A stretch of 64,000 nt of DNA, taken from the NCBI GenBank assembly GCA_965249175.1, contig OZ252227.1:806001-870000 (forward strand), in the 5' to 3' direction. The notes under the pieces are model-generated. The model was not told the origin of the DNA. It did no database searches and saw only the letters and a list, made by a program, of their open reading frames with translations. Of the stretch, positions 18,697-27,245 are shown one piece after another. The position numbers and the translations under genes are program-made. The stretch comes from CAZYFH01 sp965249175 (lineage in GTDB: Bacteria; Acidobacteriota; Vicinamibacteria; Vicinamibacterales; UBA8438). The number at the start of each line of letters is the position of its first letter. The stretch's first letter is position 1.

Positions 18697-19827
18697 ATGA
18701 CCCGCCCAGTCGGTCTTCTGGTCTCGTGTGTGGTGGTCGGTGCGGTCGTGACGCTTGGGTCGCAAACGCCGGACGCGCCCTACGTCACGCCGCTCACGCT
18801 CGACGAGATGACCGGCAAGCAGTTACTGCTCGACACGGATCGTGGTGAGATCGCGATCGATCTGCGGCCCGACCTCGCGCCGAATCACGTGGGCCTCGTG
18901 ATGAAGCTAGCCGACGAAGGCGCGTACGACGGGACCATCTTTCATCGGATGGTGGCGCACGGCATCATCCAGGGTGGCGATCCGCTCACGACGGACCCGG
19001 CGCGCGCGGGCGTCTATGGCCGTGGCGGTCTTGGACTCGTGGATGCCGAGCTCGGCGACGCCCCGCACCTCCGTGGTGCGGTCTCGGCGGTGCTCGTTCC
19101 CGGCCAGCTCGATAGTGGTGGCGCGCAGTTTGTCATTTGCGTCGTCGCCCAGCCCTCGCTCGATGGCCGGCACACGATCTGGGGTCAGGTCGCCGACGGA
19201 ATGGACGTCGTCACGAAGATCTCCGAGACGTCCGTCGACGCCGAAGGACGAGCGACGGACCGGGTGACCGTGCGCGCCGCGACCATCCGCGACACGCCGC
19301 CGCCCGAGGTGGTCCCATTTACAACGGAGACCGACGCCGAGCTCGCTGCCTTCCGCGCCGTGCTCGAGACGGACGCAGGCTCGATCGCGATCGACTTCTA
19401 TCCCGATCGCGCGCCGAGACATGTTCGCAACTTCCTGCGCCTGGTGGCCGCCGGCGTCTATGACGGCATGACGTTCCATCGCGTCGTACCGGGGTTCGTG
19501 ATTCAGAGCGGGCACCTCCCGACACGCCGCGAGGCGCTGACTGATCGGCAGGCGCGTCTCATCGAGACGCTCGAGCCCGAATTCAATGACACGCCGCACG
19601 TGGCGGGCATCGTGTCGATGGCGCGCCTCGACGACCCGGGCAGCGCGTCGATGTCGTTCTTCATCTGCACGGACGCGGCCAGCGAGCTCGATGGGCAGTA
19701 CACCGCGTTCGGTGTCGTCGTCGACGGACTCGACGTGGTCACGGCGATAGAAGCGACACCGACTGATGCCGACGAGGCGCCGCTCGAGCGGATCGAGATC
19801 CGGCACGGGCGCGTGGTTCGGCGGTAG
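18697..19827 (+). CDS. double-domain cyclophilin (peptidyl-prolyl isomerase), secreted
   Basis: 376 residues from the ATG at 18697, preceded by only 17 bases from the divergent PEGA gene. Signal-like N-terminus (LLVSCVVVGAVVTLGSQ), then two cyclophilin domains in tandem, about 45-195 and 215-376. Each has the fold signature: DGTIFHRMVAHGIIQGGDP and DGMTFHRVVPGFVIQSGHL, with GGAQFVICVV and ASMSFFICTD. The second copy keeps the FHR arginine and F..Q-type active-site residues better than the first. Likely a periplasmic prolyl isomerase/foldase. The longer upstream open frame is antisense to the PEGA linker and was not used. Confidence 0.85.
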   Translation: MTRPVGLLVSCVVVGAVVTLGSQTPDAPYVTPLTLDEMTGKQLLLDTDRGEIAIDLRPDLAPNHVGLVMKLADEGAYDGTIFHRMVAHGIIQGGDPLTTDPARAGVYGRGGLGLVDAELGDAPHLRGAVSAVLVPGQLDSGGAQFVICVVAQPSLDGRHTIWGQVADGMDVVTKISETSVDAEGRATDRVTVRAATIRDTPPPEVVPFTTETDAELAAFRAVLETDAGSIAIDFYPDRAPRHVRNFLRLVAAGVYDGMTFHRVVPGFVIQSGHLPTRREALTDRQARLIETLEPEFNDTPHVAGIVSMARLDDPGSASMSFFICTDAASELDGQYTAFGVVVDGLDVVTAIEATPTDADEAPLERIEIRHGRVVRR

Positions 19828-19861
19828 CGGAACCCCGCTTCTCTTCGCCGGTGCGCGGAGC

Positions 19862-20280
19862 GGCCAGAACGAGCTCTGCCGGGATCTCGAAAGCAGCTTC
19901 GGATCGGTCCGCGACACGCTAGTGCACATCCTGTCGGCGGAGTGCGTCTGGTGCTCGCGATGGCAGGGGCACTCACCAACCGAGCACCTGGACGCCGAGG
20001 AGTTCGGGGGCGTTCCAGCGGTGCGAGCGCGGTGGGTCGAGCACGAACGGAAGGTGCGCGCCTTTATTGCGACATTGGATGACGGTGATGCCGACCGGGT
20101 CTTCGATTACCGTGTGTTCAGCGGTCAGTGGACGTCCTCGGTTCTCTCAGAGATGCTGCAGCATCTCGTCAACCAGCAAGCTACCATCGCGGTCAGGTCA
20201 CCGCGATGCTGCGGCAGCTCGGTGCCGCGCCACCGAAGAGCCAGGACCTGATCACCTTTTATCGAGACCGCAGCCGCTGA
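19862..20280 (+). pseudogene. DinB-family protein remnant, frameshifted and 5'-truncated
   Basis: One frame reads ELCRDLESSFGSVRDTLVHI, LSAECVWCSRWQG and LQHLVN, the standard DinB/YfiT-like four-helix protein. The text then continues in another frame as YHRGQVTAMLRQLGAAPPKS and ends at the TGA at 20278-20280. One base is missing between LVN and YHRG (near 20180), where the metal-binding HSxYHRGQ motif should be. The first ~25 residues are also absent. It therefore looks inactive. DinB proteins are metal-dependent thiol transferases or stress proteins. Confidence 0.7.
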
Positions 20281-20381
20281 GCCCGCCGGCACGCGGCACC
20301 AGTGCACTAGTATGGGCTCTCGTTGCTCGCACGCCGGGCGATGCCAAGCTGCACGGTGCCGGCGGCGCAAGGAGGAGCCAG

Positions 20382-20792
20382 ATGCAGAGAATCGCGATTG
20401 CGACGGTGGCCGGCGCGCTGGCCTTTTTCGTGCTCGGCTTCATCCTCTACCAGCCCATCCTGGGGGGCTTTTATGAAGCCAACCTCGGCTCGGCGACTGG
20501 TGTCGTGCGGGAGTTGCCAATCGCATGGGCGATGGTGGTATCGCAGCTGGGACTCGCTGGGGTCGTCACGTACGTGTTCCGCCATGCCGGTGTCGTGACA
20601 GCGTTCCACGGCCTGAAGACTGGTGCCGTCTTCGGTCTGCTGTACGGAATTGCGCTCGCGTTCAACCTGTACGCTGTGACCAACTGGTCCAACATGGCCG
20701 TCGCGTTCGTCGAGCCCGTCGTCACGGCGGTCCGGTTATCGTTCGGCGGCGCCGTGATCGGTTGGGCGCTCGGCAGGGGAGGTAACGGGTGA
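20382..20792 (+). CDS. small four-helix membrane protein, unknown
   Basis: 136 residues starting at an ATG with a clear GGAGGAG 5 bases upstream. Four hydrophobic segments (about 5-25, 44-65, 72-95, 105-130) with short loops. The motif FYEANLGSATGVVRELP sits in the first loop. I do not recognise the family. It is an isolated gene between the broken DinB gene and the convergent lysine operon. Confidence 0.7.
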   Translation: MQRIAIATVAGALAFFVLGFILYQPILGGFYEANLGSATGVVRELPIAWAMVVSQLGLAGVVTYVFRHAGVVTAFHGLKTGAVFGLLYGIALAFNLYAVTNWSNMAVAFVEPVVTAVRLSFGGAVIGWALGRGGNG

Positions 20793-20872
20793 GGAGTCGG
20801 TCCTATCGACCGGTTCGGCACGTGGCTGAGGGTGCTCCGCTTACGAGAGGCTACCGACTTTAACGCTGGGGG

Positions 20873-21877
20873 CTACATCCGCAACAGCGTGTTCGCGAGC
20901 CTCACGTAGAGATCGACCGCCGCGTGTAACTCGGCGATCGACACATGCTCGTCCGCGGTGTGCGCGACGTGCACCGAGCCTGGACCCACGAGGAGCGGCT
21001 TGCCCCACGCCGTCAGGAAGGGAATATCGGTCGTGAACGAGAAGACCTCGGTCTCGAAGTCGGGCACCGTCGTCAGCGTCACCGGCGGCACCGTCACGAT
21101 GTCCTGCAGCGCGACGTGCGCACGGAGCGGCGCGAGGCTGCTCAGCACGTCGACGGCCGGGCCGACGGTCCGAAAGTTCACGTCGGCGTCCGCGACCGGC
21201 GGAACGACGTTGGGGGCGATCCCGCCGGACATCAGCCCGACGGTGTAGCTGGTCCTGCCGAGCGCCGGGTCCTCCGGCAACCGGAGGGCGCGCAGCGCGA
21301 TCAGCGCGTCGAGCAGCTTGTCGATCGCGGATTCGCCGAGCTCGGGGTAGGCGGAGTGCGCGGCCCGCCCACTCGCCTGGAAACGCACGCGATAGGCGCC
21401 GCGTGTCGCCGCGCCGAGCCGGTTGCCCGTCGGTTCGCCGTTGATGAGAAAGCGCGACGTCGAGGCGATGGTGTTTGCCGCCTGGGCGCCCTGACTGCCG
21501 CGCTCTTCCCCGACGACGACCAGGAGGCCGACACGCGTCTCGCCGGCGCCGCGCAGTCGTTCGAGGGCCAGCAGCATCGCGGCCAGGATGCCCTTGGCGT
21601 CGCAGGCGCCACGTCCGTACAGGCGGTCGTTTTCCTCCCGGCTCGGAAAGAACGGCGGCACGCAGTCGATGTGCGTGGAGAGCACGACCTCAGGCTCGGT
21701 CCCGTCAATCGTCGCGATGATGTTCGCACGGTGCTCGGCGACAGGCTGCTCGACGACGCTGTAGCCGCGGTCCCGCAGCCAGCCGGCCACCCACGCCGTC
21801 GCGTCCGCTTCGCGTCCGCTGGTCGAGTCGATGTCGATGAGCGCACGGGCGGTGTGGACGAGGGTTACCGAATCCAT
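20873..21877 (-). CDS. M20 family amidohydrolase, probable succinyl-diaminopimelate desuccinylase role
   Basis: 334 residues from the ATG at 21877. Metal ligands of M20 enzymes are visible in STHIDCVPPF, RGACDAKG, GEERGSQG and VAHTADE. A dimerisation (lid) domain lies in the middle (GAYRVRFQASGRAAHSAYPE). The family includes ArgE, DapE and peptidases. Being last in an operon with dapB, dapA and dapD makes N-succinyl-LL-diaminopimelate the likely substrate, but ArgE-like or LysK-like activity cannot be excluded. The start overlaps the 3' end of dapD by 13 bases, indicating coupled translation. Confidence 0.82.
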   Translation of the reverse strand: MDSVTLVHTARALIDIDSTSGREADATAWVAGWLRDRGYSVVEQPVAEHRANIIATIDGTEPEVVLSTHIDCVPPFFPSREENDRLYGRGACDAKGILAAMLLALERLRGAGETRVGLLVVVGEERGSQGAQAANTIASTSRFLINGEPTGNRLGAATRGAYRVRFQASGRAAHSAYPELGESAIDKLLDALIALRALRLPEDPALGRTSYTVGLMSGGIAPNVVPPVADADVNFRTVGPAVDVLSSLAPLRAHVALQDIVTVPPVTLTTVPDFETEVFSFTTDIPFLTAWGKPLLVGPGSVHVAHTADEHVSIAELHAAVDLYVRLANTLLRM

Positions 21878-22722
21878 GCCTCGAGCTCGGTGCGGGTGTC
21901 GGTCCGGTCGTCTCGGTACTTGACGATGACCGGTGTCGCCAGCGACAGGCCCCACTCGGGCCCAGGCGCTGCGGTCACGGCACGCGCGCCCGGCACGACG
22001 ACGGCGCCCGGTGGGATGATCGTGGGTTGTCCACGCTCCGGCCTGATGAGCCGCCGCTTGGGTAGGTCGTAGATCGGTGTTGAGCCGGTCAGGACGGTGC
22101 CCGCGCCGATCACGGCGCGTCTCTTTACGACGGCGCCCTCGTAGAGCCCGGTGTTGCCACCAACCAGCACCTCGTCCTCGATGATGACCGGTAGCGCGCC
22201 GACCGGCTCCAGGACCCCGCCGATCTGGGCGCCCGCGCTCACGTGCACCCGTTCGCCGACCTGGGCGCAGGAGCCGACCAGGGCGTGCGAGTCGATCAGG
22301 CTGCCGTCGCCCACGTAGCCGCCGATGTTGATGTACATCGGTGGCATGCAGATGACGCCGCGGCCCAGATACGCCCCGTCTCGCACGGACGATCCGCCCG
22401 GGACGATCCGGACCCCGGCACTCGTGTCGAGGGATCTCAGCGGCAGCGTGTCCTTGTCGAGAAAGGGCGCCTCTGTGCTCGGCGAGTCGTAGGCCACGAT
22501 CTCGCCGCAGCGGAAGCCGACCAAGATTCCTTGCTTGACCCAGGTATTGACTCGCCAGCCGGTTGCCGCGGATTCATCGGGCTCGGCGGCCCGCACTCGA
22601 CCAGCCGACAGCTCTTCGCGCAGCTGCGCGAACGCGGCGCGCGATTCATCGCGGTCGGCGTCGGCGCCCCGGTCGAACAGGCGCTGGATTTGCTCGGCGA
22701 GCGGCGAGCCAGTCGCGGTCAT
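21865..22722 (-). CDS. dapD: tetrahydrodipicolinate N-succinyltransferase
   Basis: 285 residues from the ATG at 22722. It has the left-handed beta-helix of hexapeptide repeats (VRIVPGGSSVRDGAYLGRGV, GSLIDSHALVGSCAQVGERV, VLVGGNTGLYEGAVVKRRAV) and the DapD signatures MPPMYINIGGYV and WRVNTWVKQGIL. Catalyses succinyl transfer to tetrahydrodipicolinate in lysine/peptidoglycan precursor synthesis. An alternative in-frame start at 22767 lies inside a copy of the palindromic repeat (core 22729-22786) and would add 15 residues unlike the family; I prefer 22722, just past the repeat. Confidence 0.93.
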   Translation of the reverse strand: MTATGSPLAEQIQRLFDRGADADRDESRAAFAQLREELSAGRVRAAEPDESAATGWRVNTWVKQGILVGFRCGEIVAYDSPSTEAPFLDKDTLPLRSLDTSAGVRIVPGGSSVRDGAYLGRGVICMPPMYINIGGYVGDGSLIDSHALVGSCAQVGERVHVSAGAQIGGVLEPVGALPVIIEDEVLVGGNTGLYEGAVVKRRAVIGAGTVLTGSTPIYDLPKRRLIRPERGQPTIIPPGAVVVPGARAVTAAPGPEWGLSLATPVIVKYRDDRTDTRTELEAWIR

Positions 22723-22728
22723 CGCGAA

Positions 22729-22786
22729 TATTCCCGCTCGTCGCGCCTTGTCATCCGAGCGCCTCACCGGTCTCGGTGCGACGCGG
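22729..22786 (-). repeat. palindromic repeat, partial copy D, over the dapA-dapD junction
   Basis: 58 bases matching 37901-37958 (copy B) at 51 of 58 positions without gaps. The repeat supplies the last 11 codons and stop of dapA (PRRTETGEALG) and the spacer in front of dapD. The flanking arm (about 22787-22808) is degenerate compared with the intact copies. Confidence 0.7.
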
Positions 22787-23698
22787 CACTGTCACACCGG
22801 CTCCCAGGTTGGCGCGGGGAAGACCTAGCTGCTTGAGGACCTCGACGATTTGGGCCCGTGACGCCGGTCGGGGAGGCACGAGCGGCAGCCGGTACACCTC
22901 TTCGATCAGGCCCAACTCGGCCATCGCCGCCTTGACCGGGATCGGATTCGACTCGACGAAGTTCACCTGCATCAAGGGGAGTAGGCGTTCGTGCATGGCA
23001 CGGGCGGTCGTCAGGTCGCCGGCAAGTCCGGCGTCGACGAGCCGGGCCATCTCGGCCGGGGCCTCGTTGGCGGCCACCGAGATGACGCCGACACCGCCGA
23101 GCGCCATCAACGGGAGCGTGAACGCGTCGTCCCCCGAGAGCACGTTGAAGCCGTCCGGGACGATGCGACAGATCTCGCACATCTGCGCGAGATCTCCGGA
23201 GGCTTCCTTCACCCCGACGATATTGGGAATGCCCGCGAGTCGGACGAGCGTGGCCGGATCGATATTGACCCCGGTGCGCCCGGGGACGTTGTAGACCACG
23301 ATCGGCAGCTGGGTCGCGTCAGCGATGGTGTGGAAATGTTGATACAACCCCTCCGGCGTCGGCCTGTTGTAATAGGGGGTGACGGAGAGCAGACCGTTCG
23401 CGCCGAGCCGTTCCAGGTCGCGGGCGAGCTCCACGATCGAGCGTGTGTCGTAACCCCCGGCGCCCGCGAGGACCGGCACCCGGCCAGCCGCCGCCGCGAT
23501 CACCAGCTCGACGACCCGTAGCTGCTCGGACCGCGAGAGGGTGGGGTTTTCCCCGGTCGTGCCGCACGGCACGAGAAAATGCACCCCGCCCTCGATCTGC
23601 CGCTCGACGAGCCGCGCAATCGCGGCCTCGTCCAGCGCGCCCGCGTTGGTGAACGGAGTCACCAGCGCGGGTCCGCAGCCTGCCCACCGCCTCTGCAT
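22751..23698 (-). CDS. dapA: 4-hydroxy-tetrahydrodipicolinate synthase
   Basis: 315 residues from the ATG at 23698. Class I aldolase barrel with PCGTTGENPTLS near 45, the YYNRPTPEGLYQHF loop around 105-120 (catalytic Tyr), YNVPGRTGVN, and the Schiff-base Lys in NIVGVKEASGD (about 165). Condenses pyruvate with aspartate semialdehyde. The C-terminal ~11 residues (PRRTETGEALG) come from the palindromic repeat at 22729-22786, so the natural C-terminus was probably altered by repeat insertion. 11 bases separate it from dapB upstream. Confidence 0.95.
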   Translation of the reverse strand: MQRRWAGCGPALVTPFTNAGALDEAAIARLVERQIEGGVHFLVPCGTTGENPTLSRSEQLRVVELVIAAAAGRVPVLAGAGGYDTRSIVELARDLERLGANGLLSVTPYYNRPTPEGLYQHFHTIADATQLPIVVYNVPGRTGVNIDPATLVRLAGIPNIVGVKEASGDLAQMCEICRIVPDGFNVLSGDDAFTLPLMALGGVGVISVAANEAPAEMARLVDAGLAGDLTTARAMHERLLPLMQVNFVESNPIPVKAAMAELGLIEEVYRLPLVPPRPASRAQIVEVLKQLGLPRANLGAGVTVPRRTETGEALG

Positions 23699-23709
23699 GT
23701 CCGTTTGTC

Positions 23710-24408
23710 CTAGTCGAGTCCGAGCACGTCCCGCATCGTAAACCAGCCGCGCCGCCCCTTGACCCAATGTGCCGCTTCGAGCGCGCCACGTGCGAATGTC
23801 GACCGGTCGCGCGCCGTGTGCGTCAAGGTCAGCGTCTCGAAGGGCCCGTCGTATCCGACGCTGTGGGTCCCCGGCATGCTGCCCGCGCGCGTCGACGACA
23901 CGTCGATGCCGCGCTGGTACCCCGCGCCCCGCATCGCCGCCTTCAGCGCGAGCGCGGTACCGGAGGGTGCATCTTGTTTGGCGGCGTGATGACCCTCGTG
24001 AATCCACGCCCCGAAATCATCGTGGCGGGCGAGCAGTGTGGCGCTGCGCTCGACGACGGCCTGGAACAGGTTGACGCCAAGTGAAAAGTTGGCCGCGTGG
24101 ACGACGCCGATCCCCGCAGTCTCGGCAGCCTCGCGCACCGCGTGCTCCTGGCTGTTCCAGCCTGTGGTGCCGATGACAACGTTGATGCCCAGCGCCGCCA
24201 GCTTCGTCACGTTGGTCGCCACGGCGCTGGCGAGGGAGAATTCGATCGCCACGTCAACGGCGTCGAGCCGGTTGGCCGAGATGCCTGCTCCGTCGGCGTT
24301 TTCGTCGATGTCGAGTCGGTCGACGATGTGGCAGTCATACGCCTCGCTCAATGCGTCGATCGCCTTCCCCATTCGGCCGTATCCGATGAGCGCCACCCGC
24401 AGGCTCAT
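23710..24408 (-). CDS. dapB: 4-hydroxy-tetrahydrodipicolinate reductase
   Basis: 232 residues from the ATG at 24408; the family is usually 240-270. N-terminal NAD(P)-binding GYGRMGKA (9-16), IGTTGW near 90, the catalytic EGHHAAKQDAPSGTA motif around 140-154, and TRAGSMPGTH for substrate binding. Reduces the DapA product. Its start overlaps the stop of the ACT-domain gene (ATGA at 24405-24408). Confidence 0.95.
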   Translation of the reverse strand: MSLRVALIGYGRMGKAIDALSEAYDCHIVDRLDIDENADGAGISANRLDAVDVAIEFSLASAVATNVTKLAALGINVVIGTTGWNSQEHAVREAAETAGIGVVHAANFSLGVNLFQAVVERSATLLARHDDFGAWIHEGHHAAKQDAPSGTALALKAAMRGAGYQRGIDVSSTRAGSMPGTHSVGYDGPFETLTLTHTARDRSTFARGALEAAHWVKGRRGWFTMRDVLGLD

Positions 24409-24857
24409 GATCGACGGTCCGGTTGGGTCCGATCGCGGATGACCTTGCGAATCAATATCGCCGCCCGGCGACGCTCGTCCGCCGTGCGAAAGCCGAGCAG
24501 CGCCGCGTAGCGGGCCCCGACCACCTGGGCGGACAGGAAACGGACCTTGATCCCGGTCCACGCGATAGCGCTCGTGACCGCAAAGACGAGACCCGGCCGA
24601 TTCGCGCCCTCGACAAGCAACGCGGGGGTGGGGGAGCGGCTGAACCCGGCGGCACGGGCCACCAACCCCGCGCGCCTCCCGGCGCCGGGCAGTATCTCCA
24701 CGCTCGCGCGCGTCGACCGTCCCGGCATGTTCTGCTTGATGACGGCGCGGAGATCGATGCCGGCCTGCGCGAGCGGCTCCAGCACGGCGTCGAGCGCGCC
24801 CGGCCTGTTCGGGACCTCCGTCCGCCACAACACCACCCGCGCGATCTTGACGGTCAT
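24405..24857 (-). CDS. two-ACT-domain protein, first gene of lysine operon
   Basis: 150 residues. Two ACT-type folds are visible, one starting VPNRPGALDAVLEPLAQAGI and another around VEGANRPGLVFAVTSAIAWT. No enzyme domain is present. ACT domains bind amino acids, and free-standing ones often regulate the pathway beside which they lie. Its overlap with dapB suggests a lysine or diaminopimelate sensor, which is inference only. Confidence 0.75.
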   Translation of the reverse strand: MTVKIARVVLWRTEVPNRPGALDAVLEPLAQAGIDLRAVIKQNMPGRSTRASVEILPGAGRRAGLVARAAGFSRSPTPALLVEGANRPGLVFAVTSAIAWTGIKVRFLSAQVVGARYAALLGFRTADERRRAAILIRKVIRDRTQPDRRS

Positions 24858-24992
24858 GTCGATTGGTATAACGGAACGACGGCGGAGAGCGTGACGCGAT
24901 TATACCCGCTCGCCCCTAGCGCTCCCGCTCATCCCGGTGCGCCGCGACGGAGTCGGCGTTGTATAGTCGGGCGCCCAGCACGGAGGGAACGG

Positions 24993-25988
24993 ATGGCAAT
25001 ACCAGCAACCATGAACGTCGTCGAGATCACCGCCCCCGGTGGTCCTGACACACTCGCGCTGAAGACGCGCGCTGTGCCGGAGCCCGGCGTCGACGAGCTG
25101 CTGGTCAAGGTGGCGGCCGCGGGCCTCAACCGCGCCGACATCATGCAGCGCGAAGGCAACTATCCACCACCCCCCGGTGCGTCGGACCTCCTCGGTCTCG
25201 AGGTGTCGGGCTCGGTCGCTGCCATCGGGCCGGGGGTGACGGATTGGAGCGTCGGCGATCACGTCTGCGCGTTGGTCACGGGCGGCGGCTACGCGGAATA
25301 CTGCGTCGCGCCTGCCCCACAGTGCTTGCCGGTGCCGGAGACGGTCACCGTGGTCGAGGCCGCGGCGCTGCCAGAGGCCTACTACACGGTCTGGACCAAC
25401 GTCTTCGAGCGAGGGCGGCTGGCCGAGGGTGAGAGCTTTCTCGTGCACGGCGGGTCGAGCGGCATCGGGACGACCGCCATTCAATTGGCGCGGCGGTTCG
25501 GCGCCCGCGTGTTCGCCACCGCGGGCACGGAGGACAAGTGCGCCGCCTGCGAGCGTCTGGGCGCCGAGCGAGCCATCAATTACAAGGCCGCCGACTTCGT
25601 GGTGGCCATCAAGGAGGCCACCGGCGGACGGGGCGTCGATCTGATTCTCGATATGGTCGGCGGTCCGTACCTCATGCGCAACCTGGACTGTCTGGCGATT
25701 GAGGGACGCCTGGTCGTCATCGCGCTGATGGGCGGCGCCCAGACGGAGATCAACCTCGCCGCGTTGATGTCGCGCCGTCTCTTTGTGACGGGTTCAACCT
25801 TGCGCGCCCGATCGGTCGCGCAAAAGGCTGTGATCGCCAGCGCGCTCCGCAGCAAGGTGTGGCCGCATCTCGTCGCGGGCGATCTCCGTCCCGTCGTGCA
25901 TGCGACCTACCCGTTCGCCGGCGCCGCCGAGGCTCATCGGTTGATGGAGGCGAGCACGCACATTGGGAAAATCCTGCTCGTTCCCTGA
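24993..25988 (+). CDS. NADPH:quinone oxidoreductase, zinc-independent MDR family
   Basis: 331 residues from the ATG at 24993 (GGAGGGA upstream). GroES-like N-domain with AAGLNRADIMQREGNYPPPP, characteristic of the PIG3/TP53I3-type quinone oxidoreductases. Nucleotide-binding HGGSSGIGTTAIQLARRFGA around 150-170. No structural or catalytic zinc cysteines. Probably reduces quinones with NADPH. Divergent from the lysine operon and convergent with treT. Confidence 0.92.
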   Translation: MAIPATMNVVEITAPGGPDTLALKTRAVPEPGVDELLVKVAAAGLNRADIMQREGNYPPPPGASDLLGLEVSGSVAAIGPGVTDWSVGDHVCALVTGGGYAEYCVAPAPQCLPVPETVTVVEAAALPEAYYTVWTNVFERGRLAEGESFLVHGGSSGIGTTAIQLARRFGARVFATAGTEDKCAACERLGAERAINYKAADFVVAIKEATGGRGVDLILDMVGGPYLMRNLDCLAIEGRLVVIALMGGAQTEINLAALMSRRLFVTGSTLRARSVAQKAVIASALRSKVWPHLVAGDLRPVVHATYPFAGAAEAHRLMEASTHIGKILLVP

Positions 25989-26003
25989 TGCGCGGGATGT
26001 GCC

Positions 26004-27245
26004 CTACTTCCGGCCGGCGGTCATCAGCGTGATGTCGTGCTCGCGATGCTCCGTCGCGAGCATCATCAGCAAGTAGTCGCGCACGTGGCGCGTCGTGAGG
26101 AAATTCTCGCGGACGTGCTGATGGCCGTTCTTCCCAATCGACAGGCGGAGCTGCTCGTCGCCCAGAAGCTCGATGACACGATTGGCGGCGCCCTCGGGTG
26201 AGTGCACGAGGAAGCCGGTCACGCCATTCAGGATCTGCAGCTTGATGCCGCCGACCGCGCCGCCCACGACCGGCTTTCGTTTCCAGAGTGCCTCGGTCAC
26301 GGTGAGTCCGAAGCCCTCCCTGAGGGATTTCTGCATCACGACCGTCGAGCCGCGCACCAAGGCATTGATCTCGAGATCGGCGAACGGCGGCAGCAGCAGG
26401 ACGTGAATGTCCGGGTCATCCTGGGCGGCGTCGCGCACTTCCTGGAGGACCTGTTCGCCCTCAGGGTCGTCGCTTGCCCCGCCACCCGCGAGGACAAGCT
26501 GACAGTCGTAGCGACGTTTGACGAGTCGATACGCTCGGATGACGCCGAGCGGATCCTTGAGTCGATCGAAGCGCGAGATCTGCGTGAGCACGGGCCGAGC
26601 CGGATCGATCCCATGTTTCTCGAGGACGGCGGTGACCTCGCTCTCCGGTAGGTCCCGGTTCTTGTCGGCGAGCGGGTCGATCGAGGGGGGCACCATGAAC
26701 TGCGGAATCGCGAGCTTTTGCGCGAACGCGGGCATCGAGAAGATCGACGCGTCGTACTGATCCACGAACTGCTTCAGGAAGCCCCACACGGTCGGATCCG
26801 GGGTGGCCACGTCGATGTGGCAGCGCCACAGCCAATGCCCGCTGGTTCCCTGCTTCTTGGCGATCAGCGCCGCCGGCTGCGGATCGTGAACCACGACGAA
26901 ATCGCCGTCGTTCCCGAGGTCGTGGAGGTTCATGTCGGTCGTCTGACGGTAGACGTCGAACATCTCCTGGGTGATGACTTCGGTGCCGCCGTGGAGCGCG
27001 TTGTGAAATGACTTGGTGACCTCGAAGAACGCCTGGTCGCCCTTCATGACGTCCCAGGTCGTCTCGATGCCCAGATCACGGAAGAGCGGCACGAGGCGCG
27101 TGAGCAGCTCGGCCACGCCGCCGCCCACGGATGTCGAGTTGATGTGCTGCAGGCGCCGGTGACGTACGCGATCGGCAAGGAGCACGAGCTCGTCGATCGC
27201 GGCCGACCCGGCTACTCGGCGATAGTCCTCGAGGGTTGCGCTCAT
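26004..27245 (-). CDS. treT: trehalose synthase, glycosyltransferring type (TreT)
   Basis: 413 residues, GT4 family. TSVGGGVAELLTRLVPLFRD near the N-terminus matches the donor-site loop of TreT. HDPQPAAL and WRCHIDVATP (acceptor side) and KSLREGFGLTVTEALWKRKPVVG (GT4 EX7E motif) are intact. Makes trehalose from NDP-glucose and glucose, a compatible solute. Its ATG overlaps the stop of the DUF5752 gene upstream (ATGA), a pairing seen in other genomes. Confidence 0.88.
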   Translation of the reverse strand: MSATLEDYRRVAGSAAIDELVLLADRVRHRRLQHINSTSVGGGVAELLTRLVPLFRDLGIETTWDVMKGDQAFFEVTKSFHNALHGGTEVITQEMFDVYRQTTDMNLHDLGNDGDFVVVHDPQPAALIAKKQGTSGHWLWRCHIDVATPDPTVWGFLKQFVDQYDASIFSMPAFAQKLAIPQFMVPPSIDPLADKNRDLPESEVTAVLEKHGIDPARPVLTQISRFDRLKDPLGVIRAYRLVKRRYDCQLVLAGGGASDDPEGEQVLQEVRDAAQDDPDIHVLLLPPFADLEINALVRGSTVVMQKSLREGFGLTVTEALWKRKPVVGGAVGGIKLQILNGVTGFLVHSPEGAANRVIELLGDEQLRLSIGKNGHQHVRENFLTTRHVRDYLLMMLATEHREHDITLMTAGRK

